35,886 nt of DNA from Mojavia pulchra JT2-VF2. GTDB lineage: Bacteria > Cyanobacteriota > Cyanobacteriia > Cyanobacteriales > Nostocaceae. Both the position numbers and the translations under genes were made by a program. Every line of letters begins with the position of its first letter. Position 1 is the first letter of the stretch. Under the pieces are notes generated by a model. It was not told the origin of the DNA, ran no database searches, and worked only from the letters and a program-made list of their open reading frames with translations. The stretch covers positions 1 to 35,886 of the forward strand of contig JAHHHN010000047.1 of NCBI GenBank assembly GCA_019359325.1. Reading direction: 5' to 3'. Shown here piece by piece: positions 31,163-35,886 of the stretch.

Positions 31163-31756
31163 CTAAACGCGACAGGTAGAAAAACCTCTGCCATCCACTG
31201 CACCTCTGATTCCTAAGCGAACAGCGTTAACACGTTGAGCGGGAGTTCCATGATGATGTCTGCTGCCCCACTGATAATCTCCAAGGTGATAAGCTAGGCT
31301 AGAAATTTCCAAAATGTCGCGATCGTCTAAAACAATATTAGGAATCAACCCCAAATAAACTCCTGCTAAACAATCTGCTTGTAGTTCTGATATGGGCGTA
31401 ACACGTGGTTGAAATCTGTAGGCAGTTTGCATGGCATGAGCATATTCATGTGCAACTATATAAGCTAAAGCAGCATCTCCAAAATAATATGCCATTCGGA
31501 TATCCTGTCTAGTAATATAAACAGTGTGGTTTAGTTTGCAGTAATGACTACCATAAATACGCCCACAACGACCACGAGAACCTTGAGCAACGTTCCACAC
31601 TAATTGTGGTGTGGCTCGATAGCCATGAATGTGTTGAATGCCTGCATAAACTCCATCGACTACAGCTTTAGGTGCCCATTCTGCCTTAACAGGTACAGAT
31701 ACTAGCACAGAAGTAATACTAATTAGAGCCGTAGTCAGTGCCTTGAGTGCTTTCAT
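31163..31756 (-). CDS. Putative neutral zinc metallopeptidase (YpfJ-like), secreted
   Basis: The 197-residue product has a signal peptide (about 1-25, ending VKAEW) and a metallopeptidase core: H103-E104-Y-A-H107 (IVAHEYAHAMQ) with the third ligand E124 in ELQADCLAGVYLG. This layout (HExxH followed by ExxxD) is that of the YpfJ-type neutral zinc metallopeptidases. Family members are usually longer (about 290), so this is a compact form. The four cysteines (RCGRIYGSHYCK, ADC, STCRV) suggest disulfides and export. The ATG follows the stop of the truncated MFS frame by six bases, so it now sits in the MarR operon. Target unknown. Confidence 0.82.
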   Translation of the reverse strand: MKALKALTTALISITSVLVSVPVKAEWAPKAVVDGVYAGIQHIHGYRATPQLVWNVAQGSRGRCGRIYGSHYCKLNHTVYITRQDIRMAYYFGDAALAYIVAHEYAHAMQTAYRFQPRVTPISELQADCLAGVYLGLIPNIVLDDRDILEISSLAYHLGDYQWGSRHHHGTPAQRVNAVRLGIRGAVDGRGFSTCRV

Positions 31757-31762
31757 TGTCGC

Positions 31763-31942
31763 CTAATCAGTGCGCTCATAGAGTTCCCAGCCAATGGCCA
31801 CAGTCCGCATTTGTGACTCCACAAACAGCAGCACACGTCCAATAATAAATAGATGATAATCTCGAAATTTCAGGACTGCAAAGGGATTGTGTTGTGCAAC
31901 CTGAGCGTTAAAGGGATTTGAGTTCCGTTTGCTCGAAGACAT
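31763..31942 (-). pseudogene. Truncated MFS transporter, N-terminal fragment
   Basis: A 59-codon frame begins with an ATG overlapping the end of the MarR gene by 35 bases and reads HNPFAVLKFRDYHLFIIGR, then LFVESQMRTVAIGWELYERT, then a stop. That is the N-terminal cytoplasmic segment and first transmembrane helix of an MFS drug-efflux protein, normally about 400 residues. The rest is missing, replaced by the metallopeptidase gene six bases on. A MarR regulator overlapping an MFS pump is a common operon, so a deletion or recombination removed most of the pump. It was found by reading the gap between the two genes. Confidence 0.75.
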
Positions 31943-32381
31943 TTTTGAGTAGAGCTAACCCTTGTTCAATGTGAGAAATTTCTTCAGATGACATACCTTT
32001 GAGCAGGTCGGCAATGTGCGATCGCGTATGATTGAGAGATTGCTGAAGATGATACTTACCGTCATCAGTAAGATTGAGGACTATCCGTCGTCGCTCTTGA
32101 GGATGGTGATAGCGTTCTACCAAGTTGCGTTGTACTAACCGTTCTATCGTTGCTGATGCTGTGGCAGCAGTGACACCGAGATGATCTGCCAAATCAGATA
32201 ATGAAGCACCAGGATTGCGGTTGATAAATGCGAGCGATCGCAACTGAGGTATAGATAAGAAACCAGCATTGTGGGCACGCATCTGGGATCGGATAAACCG
32301 CATCACTAATGGAACTGTATCCATTACTCTGGCAGCACATTCGTCGGAAGTTGCACCTTGAGAGGGTTTATCCAAACTCAT
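31908..32381 (-). CDS. MarR-family transcriptional regulator
   Basis: The 157-residue product has a winged helix: SIPQLRSLAFINRNPGASLS, DLADHLGVTAATASATIERL recognition helix, and the wing ERRRIVLNLTDDGKYHLQQS. MarR proteins are dimeric repressors released by small aromatic ligands, often controlling an adjacent efflux pump, consistent with the truncated MFS frame overlapping its 3' end. ATG at 32381 gives a standard-length protein; AGGAG lies about 12 bases before it. The frame continues open to 32432. Its original target gene is now broken, so it may control the metallopeptidase instead. Confidence 0.9.
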   Translation of the reverse strand: MSLDKPSQGATSDECAARVMDTVPLVMRFIRSQMRAHNAGFLSIPQLRSLAFINRNPGASLSDLADHLGVTAATASATIERLVQRNLVERYHHPQERRRIVLNLTDDGKYHLQQSLNHTRSHIADLLKGMSSEEISHIEQGLALLKNVFEQTELKSL

Positions 32382-32530
32382 AGGATAGTTTTTCTCCTGA
32401 TTACATTGCCATCCGTGGATAAATTTTGCCACAGATGAGGGTCAAGCCTATTAATGTTAGCAGGAGAAGGGTTAGGATATTGCCCTGCTGATTACTTTAA
32501 TATAGGACTAATATTTTTTTTGAAATATAC

Positions 32531-32580
32531 GTAGGGTGGGCCCACCAAAACCTGGATCTGGTGGGCAATGCCCACCCTAC
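32531..32580. repeat. Dispersed palindrome GTAGGGTGGGC...GCCCACCCTAC
   Basis: GTAGGGTGGGC and GCCCACCCTAC bracket a second short repeat (CCACCAAAACCTGGATCTGG). A shorter relative of the same repeat is at 34541-34565. Palindromes of this kind are common between genes in filamentous cyanobacteria. It may also end transcription in either direction between the MarR and methyltransferase genes. Confidence 0.75.
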
Positions 32581-32663
32581 ACTTAAGCTTCGGTGTACGG
32601 AATTTTTTCAAAAATCAAACCGGATTCCTATAACTGTATTTTGCGTAAGTCCTAGTTATGCGA

Positions 32664-33413
32664 TCAATTTCTCCCAGCCCCCATTCCCCGCCGCGCAATA
32701 AATCCTACATGACCTTTTGCCAAATGATATTTACCATAACTACGGATTGTTTGAACCCGAAAGCCTACTTGACGAAGTTCTCTAGCAACATCTGTCGCTT
32801 TATACAACCGTAAACAGTGTATTTCGTCAGATCGTCGATACTGTTGCCCCACTTTACGAAAGCTAATAATTTTGCGAGTTAATGTTTGTTGTTCTCGATT
32901 CTCTTCTTTTTCGACTAGAACTACCCAGTCTTTGCCTTCTGTGAATCCTTTACTGATAGTTCCCTGTTTAACTTGTCCTGTCTCTGCAATGTCGAAGATA
33001 AATACACCTCCAGGCTTTAATGCGTCATATATGCGATAGAAGAGTTGAATAAGTGTTTGGCTTTCATTGTCTGGATCAAATAGATAACTTAGGCATTCAC
33101 CGATTGAAGTGATGGCGTTGCACGGCGGAATGTCGGTTTTAAAGAGTGATCCAACTCGAAATTCGGCATTTGGCGCTTTTTCTCGTGCAATAGCAATCAT
33201 TGATTCCGAAATATCGACTCCTAAAACATCATAGTTAGCCTTGGTAAGTTCTTGTGCCCATAATCCACTTCCGCAACCCAAGTCAACTACTAAGCCTGCA
33301 CAAATTTTGCTGCAATTGAGGATTTCTAGAATGCCAGGTGCAGATTTGAGAGCAAAGTCCCGAAAACCGACATCATGAATAAAGGCGAGGTCTTCTTTAT
33401 ACCACTGATTCAT
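32664..33413 (-). CDS. Class I SAM-dependent methyltransferase
   Basis: The 249-residue product has motif I DLGCGSG at 44-50, motif II VLGVDISESMIAIA with the ribose-binding aspartate, VGSLFKTDIPPCNAITSIGE (motif III and acidic loop), and LKPGGVFIFDIAE (motif post III). It binds S-adenosylmethionine; the substrate cannot be told. The C-terminal part (KGHVGFIARRG) is typical of small-molecule methyltransferases of the Methyltransf_25 type. The start ATG has no clear ribosome-binding site. It faces the GST remnant and HAD gene and has no operon partner. Confidence 0.88.
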   Translation of the reverse strand: MNQWYKEDLAFIHDVGFRDFALKSAPGILEILNCSKICAGLVVDLGCGSGLWAQELTKANYDVLGVDISESMIAIAREKAPNAEFRVGSLFKTDIPPCNAITSIGECLSYLFDPDNESQTLIQLFYRIYDALKPGGVFIFDIAETGQVKQGTISKGFTEGKDWVVLVEKEENREQQTLTRKIISFRKVGQQYRRSDEIHCLRLYKATDVARELRQVGFRVQTIRSYGKYHLAKGHVGFIARRGMGAGRN

Positions 33414-33502
33414 CTGTCAACCAAACTCACGACATACTTACCCAATCTATAGGACTTATATTTGATTTTTGAACAAAATTCAGTACACCTTTATTCCTTC
33501 TT

Positions 33503-33532
33503 CCCAGTCCCCAGTCCCCAATCCCCAGTCCC
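33503..33532. repeat. Heptameric tandem repeat, CCCCAGT / CCCCAAT
   Basis: About four units of the same heptamer family as 4111-4211 lie just upstream of the GST remnant. Confidence 0.8.
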
Positions 33533-33594
33533 TTACCTCTACGAGTGATTCAGAAATCAAATCGGATTGCTATAGGGTGCTACGATATAGCGAT

Positions 33595-33693
33595 CGCCTG
33601 CTTCAAATACCGATTCTAATTGATGATGTAGTAGTTCGAGATTCGCAGGCTATTCTAGTCTATCTAGCGCGACGCTATGTTAATGAGGAATAG
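33595..33693 (+). pseudogene. Glutathione S-transferase remnant
   Basis: An in-frame piece reads QIPILIDDVVVRDSQAILVY, then LARRYVNEE. PxLxDD followed by DSQAIxxYLARRY is the glutathione-binding beta3-beta4-helix part of the GST thioredoxin-like domain (VPxL and S/DSxAI). Nothing of the preceding helix or the C-terminal helical domain is left, and the upstream sequence is a heptamer array. It overlaps the end of the convergent HAD gene. I regard it as a decayed copy, not a gene. Confidence 0.7.
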
Positions 33694-34379
33694 ATGCCTG
33701 ATTCAAGGGTTTGCAAATCTGGCACTTCTAAGTCAGGTTGAGCAACTACTGGTAAGGTAGCACCAGTACCTGCTTGTCCTGCTCTCCGGTTCACCCAAAT
33801 TGTTGACAGCCCTAGAGACTTGGCCGGAATGATGTCATGATAAATACTACATGCAACGTGTAATATTTGTTCTATGGGGAGGTCAATTCTCTCTATTGCT
33901 ACTCTAAAATTATTGATAGACGGTTTGTAGCTTTTTACCTGCTCTGCTGTAATAATCCAGTCAAATTCAACCTTTAAGTGTTGTGCAGAGAAGGCAAACA
34001 GATCGTCATCTACATTAGAAATAATTGCCAGCTTATATTTTTTCTTAAGAGATTGCAGCGCCTCAACTGTATCTGGGAAAGGCAACCAATTCTTAATTGA
34101 ATCAGCCAGAGAATAAAGCTCTTTGGAATCAGGCTCAAAAGCAAATTGCTCACCGAATTTTTGGTATACTCTGCTTAGAACTTCTTTATATTTTATATAT
34201 TCTTTTTTTTGGATATCTGCCTCAAATTTAGCAAATTTTTCCAAAATTTGGTCATCATTCAAATTAATCCCATGAACAAATAAAAGTGGTTTTAAGGCTG
34301 TTAAAATGCCGTTTTCCCAATCGATTAAGGTTCCATAGCAATCAAACGTTAAAACTTTGTACTGTTCAAAGTTAATCAC
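33675..34379 (-). CDS. Haloacid dehalogenase type II-like HAD hydrolase
   Basis: The 234-residue product has the HAD motifs: motif I FDCYGTLID with nucleophile D13 and tyrosine at 15 (D-x-Y-G-T, the dehalogenase pattern, instead of the D-x-D-G-T of phosphatases), motif II ISNVDDD with its serine, K in VKSYKPSINNF (motif III) and an acidic HVACSIYHDIIPAKSLG (motif IV). The cap helices lie between about 15 and 105. The Y15 pattern suggests hydrolysis of 2-haloacids, but many members have other substrates. No clear Shine-Dalgarno site is seen. Its last 19 bases overlap the GST remnant. Confidence 0.85.
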   Translation of the reverse strand: MINFEQYKVLTFDCYGTLIDWENGILTALKPLLFVHGINLNDDQILEKFAKFEADIQKKEYIKYKEVLSRVYQKFGEQFAFEPDSKELYSLADSIKNWLPFPDTVEALQSLKKKYKLAIISNVDDDLFAFSAQHLKVEFDWIITAEQVKSYKPSINNFRVAIERIDLPIEQILHVACSIYHDIIPAKSLGLSTIWVNRRAGQAGTGATLPVVAQPDLEVPDLQTLESGIYSSLT

Positions 34380-34831
34380 CTTTTATACTCCATGCTAAGT
34401 TGATGATATTAATTTCTAGGTAGGGCATCGCTACCGGAAACTTTTCATCTAGGGTTACTCTTGTATTTTTACCATGTTTGAACATATCTATCTGAGTCTA
34501 TAAGAATCCGCTTTAAAAATGACCTACTTGTAAAGCTTAAGTAAGGTGGGCATTGCCCACCTTACTACGTGTCGGCGTGGGTGTTAATTTTTATAATTAA
34601 GAGTTTAGTTTAACTACGCTGTATTCAATCTAGTAGCCTATTTTGCCCTGGCAATATGTCTGTTTCTCTTATTTTAGCTAGAAATACGCATTCATTAAGT
34701 CTGAACAATTTTTTAGAAAAGCTTAACCTAAATTTGTACTAATTTTAACTCAACCTTTGCTAATCCTGTAAGTCTTAATAAGAAGATTGTGTGGTCAAAA
34801 TTTTACAATACAACAATTAATTGGAGTTTAG
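34380..34831. other. Gene-free region between HAD hydrolase and desaturase-like gene, left part
   Basis: This AT-rich stretch has no gene or recognisable promoter. The only structure is the palindrome at 34541-34565. Confidence 0.5.
34541..34565. repeat. Perfect dispersed palindrome GTAAGGTGGGCA / TGCCCACCTTAC
   Basis: Twelve-base arms separated by one base form a perfect inverted repeat. It is a shorter relative of 32531-32580. Confidence 0.8.
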
Positions 34832-34921
34832 ATGTATCAATTCCATCAACCCAGAGCCAAAATCCAGATTCAAGGCTCTTATAAGTTGCTGTTCAATGCG
34901 TTAAGGCTTTTAGATTCATGA
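34832..34921 (+). CDS. Possible small ORF (29 residues), unknown
   Basis: An ATG with TTGGAG five to six bases upstream opens a 29-codon frame reading MYQFHQPRAKIQIQGSYKLL, then FNALRLLDS, ending TGA. It is basic, has no signal or membrane segment, and matches no family I know. A TACAAT lies 23 bases before the ATG. The ribosome site is the only argument for it. Confidence 0.25.
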   Translation: MYQFHQPRAKIQIQGSYKLLFNALRLLDS

Positions 34922-35158
34922 AACTGCAACTTCTCAATTTCTATGTATTCTGAGCAAAAAAGTAGAGTTTAGAACCACAAAATCTATAGACGCTAAGGAT
35001 CAAAGGACACTGTGTTGCAGGTATTGTTTAGCAACGTTTGGGTTCCCTACGTTATGGTGACCGCCATCCTGATGAAACTAATGTTTCTGACATCTAAATC
35101 TACAGCACTATTGTGCATTTTTTCTTTGGAGTTTTCTTAATAAATGTGAGGAGTATAA
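34922..35158. other. Leader region of the desaturase-like gene
   Basis: I see no gene, hairpin or clear promoter in these 237 bases apart from the GAGGAG ribosome-binding site at its right end. Confidence 0.4.
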
Positions 35159-35665
35159 ATGCTTGAGGCTATCGCTGTTGCTTGGCTATTACTGTTTTTT
35201 GGCGATTTCCTTTCAACCTTCGTTTATCACGTACCTGAGCATGTTTTTGGTAGCCTCCACTTGAAAACGCACCACTCTTGGAAGAAAGACTTCCGCCACT
35301 ATGCTATTTTGACCTTAAATCCTCAGGTTTTATTAGATGGTGTCTTGGGTGCTTTACCTTATGTGCTGATGGCAATAGTTCTGTGGTCTTTTTCTCCAAT
35401 CGGCGTAATATTTGGACTACTCTTGGGTCAGTTTCATGTTTGGTGGAGACATATAAGTGCCTTGAATTGGCAAACTCCAAAGCCTGTAACTGTTTTGTGT
35501 CAGATTCTATTTATTACAACTCCTGAAAGGCATTGGCTACATCATCAAAAAACTAATCACGGTTTCGGAGATATTTTTACCTTCTTTGAGCAGCCATCGC
35601 TAATTTGGTTACGTTGGCTACGCCTACTTAGGCTTCATTTGCACTACTCACCGAAACAGTGTTGA
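35159..35665 (+). CDS. Sterol desaturase / fatty acid hydroxylase-like membrane protein
   Basis: The 168-residue product has the histidine-rich layout of the fatty-acid-hydroxylase superfamily, which holds a di-iron site: H24-VPE-H28, H34-LKT-H38-H39, GQFHVWWRH in the middle and ERHWLHHQKTNH near the C terminus. Hydrophobic segments lie at about 5-23 and 55-92. It is shorter than typical members (about 200-300), but all His clusters are present, so it may be a complete compact form. The start ATG has GAGGAG five bases upstream. Possible substrates are lipids or carotenoids. It is next to the IS end and separated by a dispersed repeat. Confidence 0.8.
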   Translation: MLEAIAVAWLLLFFGDFLSTFVYHVPEHVFGSLHLKTHHSWKKDFRHYAILTLNPQVLLDGVLGALPYVLMAIVLWSFSPIGVIFGLLLGQFHVWWRHISALNWQTPKPVTVLCQILFITTPERHWLHHQKTNHGFGDIFTFFEQPSLIWLRWLRLLRLHLHYSPKQC

Positions 35666-35707
35666 GTCAAAAGAGTACTGTTACCAAGTTGCAATCAAAG
35701 GTAACAT

Positions 35708-35750
35708 TTGTCATTGCGAGCGAAACAAAGTGGAGTGAAGTAATCTCCCT
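35708..35750. repeat. TTGTCATTGCGAGCG dispersed repeat next to the right IS
   Basis: TTGTCATTGCGAGCG starts at 35708 and is followed by a GGAGTGAAGTAATC-type extension, a repeat found scattered through Nostocales. The related TTGTCATTGCAAGCG lies near 30936. It ends ten bases before the IS edge. Confidence 0.6.
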
Positions 35751-35760
35751 TAACGAGAAA

Positions 35761-35886
35761 GGCGTTGCATAATAGAGGGATGAGTTGAGGTTGTCTACTG
35801 TGCAATGTCCATACTGTGGATCTACGGAAATTAGGAAAAACGGAAAGCGAAGAGGTAAACAAAATCACATTTGTACCAACTGCGAT
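35761..35886 (+). mobile_element. Right-boundary IS1-family insertion sequence, 5' end only
   Basis: This is the inverted copy of bases 1-126, identical over its whole 126 bp, beginning GGCGTTGCATAATAGAGGGA. Its transposase frame runs rightwards out of the window, so the two IS copies have their 5' ends facing each other across the region. Confidence 0.8.
35800..35886 (+). CDS. IS1-family transposase InsA, N-terminal fragment (runs off window)
   Basis: The frame is identical to the minus-strand copy at 1-87: GTG start at 35800 with GAGG nine bases before it, then a CPYC pair and a CTNC pair of a zinc ribbon. It is truncated by the window edge after 29 codons. Confidence 0.75.
   Translation, partial: MQCPYCGSTEIRKNGKRRGKQNHICTNCD

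Noticed and set aside
1-35886. A single composite transposon or genomic island
   Set aside because: The inverted IS ends would permit it, but pgk, recN and other core genes lie inside and composition looks uniform; an assembly break at repeats explains the ends equally well.

Overview
The window looks like chromosomal DNA of a filamentous, probably heterocyst-forming cyanobacterium (Nostocales type). The evidence is the many HIP1 octamers (GCGATCGC and near variants) inside and between genes, heptameric short tandem repeats of the GCAGGGA and CCCCAAT type, palindromic dispersed repeats typical of these genomes, and families that are largely cyanobacterial (DUF928, DUF1822, CHASE2-CHAT, TPR-CHAT, cyanobacterial two-partner-secretion adhesins). 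Genus and species cannot be told from the sequence. Both ends carry the same 126 bp in opposite orientation, the start of an IS1-family insertion sequence with its InsA zinc-finger reading frame running off each end. The window is therefore bounded by two IS copies, or is a contig broken at them.

Layout. 0.1-2.5 kb: IS end, then a HigB-type toxin gene and an antitoxin gene whose product fuses an XRE helix-turn-helix to an ImmA/IrrE-like HExxH peptidase; a universal stress protein on the other strand. 2.6-11 kb: housekeeping genes (pgk, a membrane-anchored GTPase with a DUF697-like tail, a DUF937-like protein, an ABC1/UbiB kinase-like protein, recN), with a MITE-like relative of the flanking IS and two heptamer arrays between pgk and the GTPase gene. 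11.4-13 kb: a B12-binding radical SAM protein. 13.1-13.3 kb: a 170-bp mobile element with perfect 18-bp terminal inverted repeats and a 5-bp target duplication.

13.3-28 kb is the most distinctive region. A leftward gene set encodes a PEP-CTERM-like secreted protein, a TpsA/filamentous-haemagglutinin-like exoprotein, a membrane CHAT protease fused to a CHASE2 sensor, and a secreted DUF928 protein. A rightward gene set encodes a sigma-70-like factor, a DUF1822 protein and a TPR-CHAT protease with a signal sequence. Between the two sets lie a roughly 1.1-kb gene-free stretch with an unusual array of 20-22 bp units and a leftward RTX calcium-binding protein gene. I infer one cell-surface or stress-response module in which two caspase-like CHAT proteases, one on each arm, may act on or sense secreted proteins. 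This is a hypothesis.

28-36 kb: a class-V aminotransferase (cysteine desulfurase-like, lacking the usual cysteine), an Ap4A phosphorylase-like protein, a nine-copy 21-bp tandem array, a zinc metallopeptidase directly behind a truncated MFS transporter and its MarR regulator, a methyltransferase, a GST remnant, a haloacid-dehalogenase-type HAD hydrolase, and a short sterol-desaturase/fatty-acid-hydroxylase-like membrane protein next to the right IS end. I saw no rRNA, tRNA or CRISPR array.
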